DNA of 64,000 nucleotides, taken from positions 992,001 to 1,056,000 of the forward strand of contig WGME01000003.1 in assembly GCA_016125225.1 (NCBI GenBank). Direction: 5' to 3'. Below, piece by piece: positions 31,002-39,277 of this stretch. Position 1 is the first letter of the stretch. Each line of letters opens with the position of its first letter. Made by a program: the position numbers and the translations under genes. The stretch is from a bacterium. Its GTDB lineage: Bacteria; Planctomycetota; Planctomycetia; Planctomycetales; Planctomycetaceae. Under the pieces are notes generated by a model. The model worked only from the letters and a program-made list of their open reading frames with translations. It was not told the origin of the DNA and did no database searches.

Positions 31002-32561
31002 ATGACTGCCATCGAACCCGCTAACACCCAACACAAGACCAGTTCGAATCAGGGGGCCTGGATGGCCTTGCTCGCCGCACTTCTGGGCTGGATGTTCGAC
31101 GGCGCCGAGATGGGCGTTTTCTCAATGGTGGGCAATGCCGCCATTCAGGACCTGCTGGAGGAACTTGGCAAACAGGATCAAGCCGGTCGCTGGTTCGGCA
31201 TTATCATCGCCACCTTCCTGGTCGGAGCTGCGACGGGGGGCGTGGTCTTCGGTTGGTTGGGTGACCGCATCGGCCGTGTACGGGCCATGGCATTGAGTGT
31301 CGCGGTTTATGCCCTATTCACGGGTTTCTGCGGCCTCGCACAGAACGTCGAGCAACTGGCGATCCTGCGGTTTATCGCCTCTTTGGGCATGGGGGGCGAA
31401 TGGTCGCTGGGTGTGGCCCTCGTAATGGAAGTCTGGCCGAATAAATCGCGGGCCTTCATGGCGGGCCTCATCGGTGCTGCGGCGAACGTGGGATACCTGC
31501 TGGTCGGTGTCGTGGGTCTGGTTCTCGATAAACTGCTGGAGCAACAGATTCCTGACGCTTTGACCGCCGTCGGTTTTTCGGCTGAGACCGTCACCATGTT
31601 GACCGCTCACAAAGGCTGGCGGCTGATGATGATGCTTGGCACCACACCCGCGCTCCTGACGTTTGTCATTCGGCTGTTCGTACCGGAATCGGAGAAGTGG
31701 GAAGAAGAACACAAAACCGGTTCGACTTCCAACTGGGTGGCGGCGGACTTGATGGGGGTGCTGATCGGAGCCGTGGGACCCACCATGATCATCATCGCCT
31801 GGGCTTATGATTCCCTCTCATTCTTTGGTACGACGATCTCTTTGCCGATGTGGTTAAAGCTGGTGATCACAGTTGTTGGGATGGTGATTGCCGTCTTTGG
31901 TTACACGTACCCCGTGGTTCGCTACCTGCAGCGGAGCGTGGCCTCCATGGGGGCGGCCAACACCCTGCAATCCAAGCAGATTATTCGTTTGATGCTGCTG
32001 GGAGCCTGCCTGAGTGGTGTGGCATTGCTGGGCACCTGGGGGTCCACGCAATGGGCCGCGAAATGGGCCGGTGAGATGACGAAGAATGAACTTCAGTCTC
32101 GCGAATGGACGCAGATCTGGCTGGCCTTGGGAGCCTGCACCGGCACCATCCTGGCTGCGATGATGGGAGACTGGTTTGGCCGCCGGTTGTCGTACTTCTT
32201 GCTGTGCGTCTTGGCGCTCGGGTCAGCGGAACTGCTGTATGCCTTCAATTCCAGCTACAACACCATGTTCCTCGCCTGCACCTTCCTCGCGGGGACTTTC
32301 ACGGCATCGTTTTATGGCTGGCTGCCCCTCTATCTGCCGGAACTCTTTCCGACTCGTGTAAGAGCCACCGGCCAGGGTTTCAGTTTCAACTTCGGCCGAA
32401 TTCTCGCTGCCGTCGGCTCGCTCCAGACAGGTGTGCTGCTCGACAAGGTCTTTCATGGTGAACTGCCGAAGGCGGGCATGCTGATGAGCCTGATTTACGT
32501 CCTCGGCATGATTGTCATCTGGTTCTGTCCCGAAACCCGCGGCAAACCGCTGCCGGAGTGA
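31002..32561 (+). CDS. MFS transporter, plus-strand copy
   Basis: A 519-residue MFS protein from ATG 31002 (an adjacent in-frame GTG lies at 30999). About 12 helices are visible. The first is GAWMALLAALLGWMFDGAEMGVFSMVG, motif A is GWLGDRIGRVRAMAL, and the sixth-helix region has LGMGGEWSLGVALVMEVWP. The end FCPETRGKPLPE nearly matches the divergent neighbour, and the first-helix, motif-A and FPTRVRATG segments are alike in both, so the two are paralogues. By resemblance both belong to the sugar/aromatic-acid:H+ symporter group. The substrate is unknown. It converges on the DUF1501 gene across a terminator. Confidence 0.87.
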   Translation: MTAIEPANTQHKTSSNQGAWMALLAALLGWMFDGAEMGVFSMVGNAAIQDLLEELGKQDQAGRWFGIIIATFLVGAATGGVVFGWLGDRIGRVRAMALSVAVYALFTGFCGLAQNVEQLAILRFIASLGMGGEWSLGVALVMEVWPNKSRAFMAGLIGAAANVGYLLVGVVGLVLDKLLEQQIPDALTAVGFSAETVTMLTAHKGWRLMMMLGTTPALLTFVIRLFVPESEKWEEEHKTGSTSNWVAADLMGVLIGAVGPTMIIIAWAYDSLSFFGTTISLPMWLKLVITVVGMVIAVFGYTYPVVRYLQRSVASMGAANTLQSKQIIRLMLLGACLSGVALLGTWGSTQWAAKWAGEMTKNELQSREWTQIWLALGACTGTILAAMMGDWFGRRLSYFLLCVLALGSAELLYAFNSSYNTMFLACTFLAGTFTASFYGWLPLYLPELFPTRVRATGQGFSFNFGRILAAVGSLQTGVLLDKVFHGELPKAGMLMSLIYVLGMIVIWFCPETRGKPLPE

Positions 32562-32580
32562 CCGATAACAGTAATTCACG

Positions 32581-32614
32581 AAAAGAAGCCCAGGAATCGC
32601 AATCCCTGGGCTTC
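32581..32614 (-). terminator. Intrinsic terminator between convergent MFS and DUF1501 genes
   Basis: Perfect arms GAAGCCCAGG (32585-32594) and CCTGGGCTTC (32605-32614) with a 10-base loop. On the minus strand the stem is followed by TTTTCG, fitting termination of the DUF1501 gene that stops at 32655. The stem could also slow plus-strand transcription from the MFS gene, though that side has only a weak T-run (AAATGTTTC). Confidence 0.75.
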
Positions 32615-32654
32615 AAATGTTTCGTCAACGAAGATCTTTCGGTGATGATGATGA

Positions 32655-34118
32655 TTAGCTCAGAATGCCCATCACGGCGTCGGCATTCACCATCTCACGT
32701 GGTTGGTTGAGATGGTTGTAGATTGTTTTGCGGGGATTCATTCCCACGCTGTGATAAATCGTGGCGAGCAACTCGATCGGATGGACCGGGTTTTCCACGG
32801 GGGCCGAACCGGTTTGGTCCGACTTGCCGTAGACAAAGCCCCGCTTGACTCCTGTACCGGCGATCAGGCCGGTGTAGCAGTACGGCCAGTGATCCCGGCC
32901 GTCGTCGGAGTTGCCGTTACCGGAGGTGCTGACACCACGCTTCGGGCTGCGGCCGAACTCACCGACCGCGAGGACCAGCGTTTCCGACAGCAGACCACGT
33001 TCATCAAGATCGGCGAGCAGTCCCGAAAGACCCGCATCGAGCAGCGGGGCCGATTGGTCCTTCATGCGCTTGGAGAGCCCGGTATGCACATCCCACGAGT
33101 GGTTGTCGGAATTGGCAACTTTGGGCCAGTTCACCTGCACCACGCGGGTTCCGGCTTCAATCAAACGGCGGGCAAGCAGGCAGCTTTGACCGAACGTGTT
33201 GCGACCATATTTATCACGTGTTTCCGCTGACTCCGCCTCCAGATTGAAGGCTTCACGAGCCTTGCCGGAGAGGACCAGTGACAATGCCTTGTCGTAGTAT
33301 TCGTCGAGAGCGTACTTGCTCACGGCCCGATCGAGTTCGTTCAGGCTGGCATTCACGGTATCCCGCAGTTGGGCCCGACGGGCCAGCCGATCCTGCGGCA
33401 CTTCCGGTCGCAGTTGCAGGTCATCGACCCGAATGCGGTCCATCTTCGCCATGTCGAGATCGTCGCCGGTCGGGTACAGCGTGTACGGATCATAGGCTTT
33501 CCCCATAAAACCGGCGGTACCACCCTTGCCGATGACACCGCTTTCCTGCAACGGGCGGGGCATCATCACGTAGGGCAGCATCGGCACTTCGGGCGGCTTC
33601 GCCTTGATGATGTGGCAACCGTAGTTCGGGAAGTCCTTGGGGCTCGGCGGCTCCAACTGACCCGACGGGCTGACCTTGTCGGCCGTGTAACCGGTCATCA
33701 TCTGATAGATGGCGGCTGTGTGGTTGAACAACCCGTTCGGCGTATAACTGACCGCTCGCAACAACGTGGAGCGGTGAATTTCTTTAGACAGTTTCGGCAG
33801 CAATTCGGTGAACTGCACGCCGGGCAACACGGTGTCGATGGGGTTGAAGACGCTCTTCACATTGTCTGGAACATCGGTCTTCGGGTCCCACAGGTCGAGA
33901 TGGCTCGGTCCCCCTTGCAGGTAGACCAGAATCACATGCTTGGCTTTGCCGAACCCAGGGCCACCATAGCGGGCCTCTTCGTTCGCATGGGCCTTTTCGC
34001 TACGCAGCAGAGCAGGGAGCGATAACCCCATCAGCGAGGTGCCGCCGATTTGCAGGAGTTCGCGACGACTGTATCCGTCACAGGTGTCTTTGCCATATCC
34101 GCCGGGGATCACGAGCAT
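32655..34118 (-). CDS. DUF1501 protein with twin-arginine leader
   Basis: Start set at ATG 34118 ([12 protein letters not shown]); a farther start at 34169 would add 17 residues. The 487-residue product has a Tat-type signal [22 protein letters not shown] (about 17-38). The body is the DUF1501 fold, related to alkaline-phosphatase/sulfatase-like proteins: [55 protein letters not shown] and [21 protein letters not shown]. Such proteins are abundant in planctomycetes and usually sit beside DUF1553/PVC-cytochrome proteins in presumed polysaccharide-degradation sets; the reaction is unknown. It is divergent from the SGNH gene, which precedes the PVC dehydrogenase gene. Confidence 0.92.
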   Translation of the reverse strand: MLVIPGGYGKDTCDGYSRRELLQIGGTSLMGLSLPALLRSEKAHANEEARYGGPGFGKAKHVILVYLQGGPSHLDLWDPKTDVPDNVKSVFNPIDTVLPGVQFTELLPKLSKEIHRSTLLRAVSYTPNGLFNHTAAIYQMMTGYTADKVSPSGQLEPPSPKDFPNYGCHIIKAKPPEVPMLPYVMMPRPLQESGVIGKGGTAGFMGKAYDPYTLYPTGDDLDMAKMDRIRVDDLQLRPEVPQDRLARRAQLRDTVNASLNELDRAVSKYALDEYYDKALSLVLSGKAREAFNLEAESAETRDKYGRNTFGQSCLLARRLIEAGTRVVQVNWPKVANSDNHSWDVHTGLSKRMKDQSAPLLDAGLSGLLADLDERGLLSETLVLAVGEFGRSPKRGVSTSGNGNSDDGRDHWPYCYTGLIAGTGVKRGFVYGKSDQTGSAPVENPVHPIELLATIYHSVGMNPRKTIYNHLNQPREMVNADAVMGILS

Positions 34119-34211
34119 GCGACTGTCTCCTGGCTGCAGGAACTCACGAACGAATGGGGAACGCAGCACGCCCCCGAAATGGAGATCGACCGGAACCGAT
34201 CAATTCTTCTC

Positions 34212-34241
34212 AATATATCGTTCGGCACTCACAAATGTCAA
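34212..34241 (-). promoter_or_regulatory. Promoter of the DUF1501 gene
   Basis: Minus strand: -35 TTGACA (34236-34241, perfect), 18-base spacer, -10 TATATT (34212-34217). Transcription would start near 34205, giving an 87-base leader to ATG 34118. It is the best sigma70-like promoter I found in the window. Confidence 0.6.
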
Positions 34242-34395
34242 TCAGTCGATACGTCCCGAAGGAGAATTCGCAAGTGCCGATGCCTGAGAGAATTCCGTCG
34301 TGCTGCCGGTTGACATTCGCCGCCGGGAATCGCACCCTGAAGAGACCGAATCTCCCGGAATCTTGTCTTCATTCTCGCAGTAAGGACGTTTCACG

Positions 34396-35313
34396 ATGCG
34401 TGCTCGTGATGCGATCTGTTGGCTTAGTCTCGTTTTCGTTGGCTCGGCATCGGCTGCAGTCTTCGCCGCTGATGATTCCGCCCCGGACGTCGCCCCCACG
34501 ACTTTTGAACTGCGGGACGGCGACCGCGTGGTCCTGCTTGGCGGAACCTTCATCGAGCGGGAAGGCCAGTACGGCTATATCGAGACGGCACTCACTGCTG
34601 CCTATCCCTACCAGCAGATCACCTTCCGCAATCTCGGCTGGAGCGGCGATACCGTCTGGGCGGAATCGCGTGGCGTGTTCGATCCCCCCGCGGTCGGCTA
34701 TCAGCGAATGGTCGATCTCGTCACGGAATTGAAACCGACGGTGATCATTCTGGCCTACGGGCAGAATGAGGCTTTCGCCGGGGATGCGGGGTTGGAAAAA
34801 TTTCGGCAGCAGTACCGGAAATTGTGTGATGATTTGTCGCCCACTCAAGCCCGACTGGTCTTCGTGACACCGTACCTCTTCGAGAAGGCTGATCCGCCGT
34901 TGCCCGATGCGAGCCGGTGGAATCCCGCCCTACAGAGCTATGCCCAGGCGATTCGTGAATTGGCCGCCGAGCGTCATGGATCTGTGGTGGATTTGACCGC
35001 AGCCTTGGCAGATGTCACCGGCCGCACCGAAAATGGGATTCATCTGACATCCCAGGGATATCAGCGAGCGGCACTCGCTTTTTCCGACGCCGTGGGCGTT
35101 TCTCAGCCTGTGCCGGGAACGGGGGAACTGCAGCAGAAAATCGTCGAGAAGAACACGTTGTTCTTTCATCGCTGGCGGCCACAGAACATCACGTATCTCT
35201 TCCTGTTCCGCAAACATGAACAGGGCAACAACGCGGTCGACATTCCGATGTTCGACGAATTGACGGCGGAAGCCGATCAGGAAATTGCCAAGTTACGCCA
35301 ATCGCTGCCTTAG
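34396..35313 (+). CDS. SGNH/GDSL-fold exported protein with altered active site
   Basis: A 305-residue protein with a signal peptide (RARDAICWLSLVFVGSASAAVFA). AAGGA lies 10 bases before ATG 34396. The SGNH fold is recognisable: GDRVVLLGGTFIEREGQYGYIE (block I), FRNLGWSGDTV (block II), VIILAYGQNEAF (block III, with GQNE for GxND) and NGIHLTSQGYQRAAL (block V). The nucleophile motif GDS is replaced by GGT, and the Asp three residues before the block-V His is Asn, so classical esterase activity is doubtful. A C-terminal segment (FFHRWRPQNITYLFLFRKHEQGNN) is typical of planctomycete members next to PVC-type cytochromes. It lies 83 bases before the dehydrogenase gene and is probably co-transcribed. 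Confidence 0.82.
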   Translation: MRARDAICWLSLVFVGSASAAVFAADDSAPDVAPTTFELRDGDRVVLLGGTFIEREGQYGYIETALTAAYPYQQITFRNLGWSGDTVWAESRGVFDPPAVGYQRMVDLVTELKPTVIILAYGQNEAFAGDAGLEKFRQQYRKLCDDLSPTQARLVFVTPYLFEKADPPLPDASRWNPALQSYAQAIRELAAERHGSVVDLTAALADVTGRTENGIHLTSQGYQRAALAFSDAVGVSQPVPGTGELQQKIVEKNTLFFHRWRPQNITYLFLFRKHEQGNNAVDIPMFDELTAEADQEIAKLRQSLP

Positions 35314-35396
35314 CCAAGCGCTGGACGGATCGAATCGCTCGACGTTGTCTCGCGGCTAAATTGATCACAATAATTTTACACCCTGCGGGTTCACCC

Positions 35397-38300
35397 ATGT
35401 TTCAGCGCTCTGCTCTCTTTGTGATGTGCCTGTTCGCACCGATTGCGGCTTACGCTCAGCGCGATCTCACCGATATCCCGGTGCCCGATCCGATGGAAGA
35501 GCTGAAAACCTTCGTGGTGGCCAAGGGTTTCGAGGTCAACCTGTTTGCGGCTGATCCACAGATTCACAAGCCGATTCAGATCAACTTCGATCCGCAGGGG
35601 CGGCTATGGGTCGCGGCTTCAGAGGTCTATCCACAGATTGCTCCCGGCCAGATTGCCAATGACAAGATTCTGATTCTAGAAGATACGGATGGGGACGGCA
35701 TTTCTGACAAGACGACGGTTTTTGCTGATGGGTTGTTGATCCCCACCGCTGTCATCCCCGGTGATGGCGGGGCGTATGTTGCCAACAGCACGGAACTGTT
35801 GCATCTCACCGATACCGATGGCGATGGGAAAGCCGATCAATCGCGGATCGTCCTGTCCGGTTTCGGGACCGAAGACACGCACCACATTCTGCACACCTTC
35901 CGCTGGGGGCCGGAATGTCTGTTCTACATGAACCAGTCGATCTACATTCATAGCCATGTTGAAACACCCTATGGGGTCAAGCGGCTGAATGCCGGGGGCA
36001 TCTGGCGATTCCGCCCGGAAACGCTGCAGCTCGATGTCCTGGCCCGTGGTTGGGTCAACACCTGGGGACATGCGTTCGACAAGTGGGGCCAATCGTTCGT
36101 CACCGACGGAGCGGGCGGCGAAGGGATCAACTATCTGGTTCCCGGCGCGGCCTATCCGACGGCCTATGGCGTCAATGAAATTCTGCACGGTCTCAACCCC
36201 GGCAGTCCGAAGTACTGCGGATTGGAAATCGTCGATGGACGACACCTTCCGGAAGATTGGCAGGGAAGTTTGATCACACACGATTTCCGCGGCCACCGTG
36301 TCTGCCGGTTTGTCGTCAGTGATGAAGGGTCGGGATTCAGTTCGCAACAGATGCCGGATGTTATCAGTACCAATCACGTGGCGTTCCGGCCGATCGATGT
36401 GAAGCAGGGGCTGGACGGAGCGATCTACATCGCCGACTGGTACAACCCGATCATTCAACACGGCGAAGTCGATTTCCGCGATCCGCGCCGCGATCACACG
36501 CACGGCCGCATCTGGCGTGTCACTGCCAAGGGCCGACCGCTGGTGCCGCAGGTCAAGCTGGTGGACATGCCGGTCCGTTATCTGCTGAATGAGCTGAATT
36601 CGCCGGAAATGAATACGCGAACGCAGGCCAAGCGAGTCCTGAAAGAACGTGGTGCCGACGTGGTGCTGCCGGAATTGGCCAGTTGGGTGCGACACCTCGA
36701 TATCGAACGCGCAGACTATGAGCCCCGCTTGCTAGAAGCCTTGTGGATGTATCAGGCATTCGATACGGTCAACCTGCAGGTGTTGACGGAGTTGCTTGCC
36801 GCCGGAAGCCCGCAGATCCGTGCTGCCGCTGTTCGCGTCGTGCCGCATTGGGCCGATCGCATCGACCAACCGGAAGAACTCCTCGCCAAAGCGGTGCATG
36901 ACGAGTATCCCCGCGTGCGATTGGAAGCAGTGCGGGCGTTAGCGGCGATTCCCACTGTGCGCTCGGCGGAACTGGCACTCGCGGTGATCGATCATCCGCT
37001 GGATGGGTTTCTGGCGTATGCCACCCGACAAACCTGTCGTGAGATGAAACCGATCTGGCTGCCCGCCGTGATCCACCGACAGTTCAACACGGAGGGGCAT
37101 CTGGCCCGGTTAATCTTCGCCATTGAAGCGGCGGAGGCCACGGAGTCGATTCCGCTGCTCGTCGAATCCCTGCAGTCCGGCGAACTCTCCGCCGAAGAAC
37201 GGCCACGGCTATTGCAGCTCATTGGAGCATTGGGCGCACCGAAACATCTGCGGCTGGTGTTCGACTTGTCTGTCGCGGAGAAAACCTCTCCCGAAGAAGC
37301 GAACCACCTGTTGCAAGCCTTGATCGATGCCAAGCAACGCAGAAATGTGCAACCGGCCGGCGATTTGAACGCCTTGTCTCGCTGGTTCCAAGGGGACTCG
37401 ACGACACTCAAGGTGCAGGCCATCACAGCCGCCGGGCTTTGGAAGATTGAATCGCTCAAATCCCCCCTGATCGAACTGGCCAGCCGGAAAGATGGACCAC
37501 CGGAAGTCTCATTGGCTGCGATTCAAAGTCTGTCGATGTTCGGCGATGCGGCTGCCATTGCCGCATTGACTCAGATTGCAAGAGAGTCGGACTCGGAACC
37601 GATTCGCGGTCGGGCATTGATGGAACTGGTCAATCTGGCCCCGGCGAAGGCGGCGGAGTCTTCGATTCGCTGGTGGCAGAATTCTCACGACACCGGTGCT
37701 CAGCTGCAGGTCATGCAGGCCTTTCTTCAGAAGAAGGGAGCTGCCGATGTTCTGGCCGCGGCACTCGATGGCCAGAAGATTCCGGAAGACGTCGCCAAAA
37801 TTGGATTGCGGGCGGTGACCGGTTCAGGACGTCCCGAACCGGCACTTTCTGCGGCATTGACCAAAGCTGGGGGCATTACTAACGAACCGAAAATGCTGAC
37901 CCCGGAAGAGATGCAGGCCTTGGTTGCCGTGGTCAAAGAGCAGGGCAACCCCGCGCATGGAGAGGCGATTTTCCGGCGGGCTGATCTGTCATGCTTCAAA
38001 TGCCATGCGATTGGCGGCGCCGGGGGCAAGGTGGGTCCCGACCTCATCAGTATCGGGGCGAGTGCCCAAGTTGACTACCTCATTGACTCGCTGTTGCTGC
38101 CGAATAAGAACGTCAAGGAGGGCTATCAGACCGCCGTGGTCCTCACCGACGAGGGCAAAGTGTTGACCGGGGTCAAGGTGCGGCAATCCGATACGGCACT
38201 CATCATTCGTGATGCGGAAGATAAGGAACTATCAATCCCGTTGAACACGATTGAAGAAGTCAACAACGGCTCCACACTCATGCCGGTCGGGTTAACGGAA

Positions 38301-38831
38301 AAACTGACCCGTGCGGAACTGATCGACCTTGTGCGATTTCTCTCGGAACTCGGTAAGCCCGGTCCCTATGCCGTAGGAACACAACCCGTGGCGCGGCAGT
38401 GGGTGGGTCTGCTGCCAACGGATGATTCCTATCGCCGGTTAACACGGACGAGCGATGCCCAGTTGATGGCGGACGATACCAGCCTGACCTGGGCTCTGCA
38501 GTATGCCACGGTGAGTGGGGAGTTGCCTCTTTCAGGTCTGCCCACTTTCGGCACCAAGGTGAAACTGGTGCAATCGAACCGTTACGTCAGTTTTGTACGG
38601 ACGTTCCTGCAGACGACTATGGCCGGAGAAACTGTCCTCCAGTGGAATGATGTGACCGGGTTACAGATCTGGATTGACGGTCAACCGGCAAATCCTGCGA
38701 CCCCCATGAAGCTGGAATTGCCCGAAGGTCGACACAGTCTTTCAGTAGCGATCGATCTGAACGTCCGGCAGACTCCGCTGAAATTGGAATTGCTGCCGTC
38801 GACTAGTGGTGCCAAATTTGTGGCACCGTAA
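35397..38831 (+). CDS. PVC-type haem-binding membrane-bound dehydrogenase with HEAT repeats
   Basis: From ATG 35397 the product is 1,144 residues with a signal peptide (FQRSALFVMCLFAPIAAYAQ); an upstream in-frame ATG at 35361 would add 12 residues. Residues about 25-400 form the N-terminal PVC dehydrogenase domain, a beta-propeller rich in Asp turns (FDPQGRLWVAASE, DTDGDGISDKTTVFADGL, LDGAIYIADWYNP). About 400-830 are helical HEAT-like repeats. About 845-980 form the PVC haem domain, with CFKCH at residue 866, GPDLISIGA and VLTDEGKVLTGVKVR. About 150 further residues form a beta-rich C-terminal domain. By family it oxidises a sugar or glycan-derived substrate in the periplasm and passes electrons to the haem; the substrate is unknown. 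It pairs with the SGNH and divergent DUF1501 genes. Confidence 0.92.
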   Translation: MFQRSALFVMCLFAPIAAYAQRDLTDIPVPDPMEELKTFVVAKGFEVNLFAADPQIHKPIQINFDPQGRLWVAASEVYPQIAPGQIANDKILILEDTDGDGISDKTTVFADGLLIPTAVIPGDGGAYVANSTELLHLTDTDGDGKADQSRIVLSGFGTEDTHHILHTFRWGPECLFYMNQSIYIHSHVETPYGVKRLNAGGIWRFRPETLQLDVLARGWVNTWGHAFDKWGQSFVTDGAGGEGINYLVPGAAYPTAYGVNEILHGLNPGSPKYCGLEIVDGRHLPEDWQGSLITHDFRGHRVCRFVVSDEGSGFSSQQMPDVISTNHVAFRPIDVKQGLDGAIYIADWYNPIIQHGEVDFRDPRRDHTHGRIWRVTAKGRPLVPQVKLVDMPVRYLLNELNSPEMNTRTQAKRVLKERGADVVLPELASWVRHLDIERADYEPRLLEALWMYQAFDTVNLQVLTELLAAGSPQIRAAAVRVVPHWADRIDQPEELLAKAVHDEYPRVRLEAVRALAAIPTVRSAELALAVIDHPLDGFLAYATRQTCREMKPIWLPAVIHRQFNTEGHLARLIFAIEAAEATESIPLLVESLQSGELSAEERPRLLQLIGALGAPKHLRLVFDLSVAEKTSPEEANHLLQALIDAKQRRNVQPAGDLNALSRWFQGDSTTLKVQAITAAGLWKIESLKSPLIELASRKDGPPEVSLAAIQSLSMFGDAAAIAALTQIARESDSEPIRGRALMELVNLAPAKAAESSIRWWQNSHDTGAQLQVMQAFLQKKGAADVLAAALDGQKIPEDVAKIGLRAVTGSGRPEPALSAALTKAGGITNEPKMLTPEEMQALVAVVKEQGNPAHGEAIFRRADLSCFKCHAIGGAGGKVGPDLISIGASAQVDYLIDSLLLPNKNVKEGYQTAVVLTDEGKVLTGVKVRQSDTALIIRDAEDKELSIPLNTIEEVNNGSTLMPVGLTEKLTRAELIDLVRFLSELGKPGPYAVGTQPVARQWVGLLPTDDSYRRLTRTSDAQLMADDTSLTWALQYATVSGELPLSGLPTFGTKVKLVQSNRYVSFVRTFLQTTMAGETVLQWNDVTGLQIWIDGQPANPATPMKLELPEGRHSLSVAIDLNVRQTPLKLELLPSTSGAKFVAP

Positions 38832-39277
38832 GCGCTACTCCGCCCATCTTCGCAATGTCAGTTGAGGCCCCTGATCACCCCTTAGGTGGTTGAGTCGGGG
38901 ACGTCCTGACCAATTCTCCCGGTACGTCGTGTCTGAACGGCGGGCGACGACACGTTGCCAACTCTCGCCCCAAGCTTGTGCTTCCTGCCGCTGCGCTCGA
39001 GCCGGCAAACTTTGCCGGTGTTCGACAGGCTATCCCGCCTCGTTTTCATAACCCACTTATCGCAAAGAGGGTTATGACATTTCAGGGTTTTGTTCAACTT
39101 TAGCGGATGTAACGGGACTACCGCTTTTACCGTCTGTTTGACTCAACTCCGACCGCCGCAAAATCCGAATACTCCTGATAACCGTACTTGGCGGAATTTC
39201 CGCTACGTCCGGTAATGTCGGTCGCGACGCATGAATTGACGGGCGATGGTCCCCACAGCAGGACGCTGGAGCATCCG
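38832..39277. other. Intergenic region with inverted repeats, 446 bases
   Basis: No gene I can support; a minus-strand 71-codon ORF (38882-39097) has no recognisable feature. Two stem-loops are visible: CCGGCAAA-C-TTTGCCGG (39002-39018) and TCATAACCC / GGGTTATGA (39046-39054 and 39069-39077, 14-base loop). The promoter of the giant beta-helix gene should lie here. TTGACT at 39138-39143 is the best -35, without a good -10. Confidence 0.55.
39002..39018. repeat. Short palindrome, second CGGCAA-type copy
   Basis: CCGGCAAA-C-TTTGCCGG, eight-base arms with one base between. It is flanked by CTCGAG before and TGTTCG after, much like the palindrome at 22626-22640. Both sit in intergenic DNA. Confidence 0.4.

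Noticed and set aside
30705-31034. 110-residue N-terminal extension of the minus-strand MFS protein
   Set aside because: It is polar, unlike MFS starts, and it covers a leader hairpin and candidate promoter. ATG 30704 fits the family.
35676-36695. Minus-strand frame of 339 codons opposite the PVC dehydrogenase gene
   Set aside because: The plus strand carries the dehydrogenase motifs. This frame has no domain and no ribosome site, so it is a shadow.
38882-39097. 71-codon minus-strand ORF between the PVC dehydrogenase and the giant gene
   Set aside because: Basic composition, no conserved features, and it spans two palindromes; probably chance.
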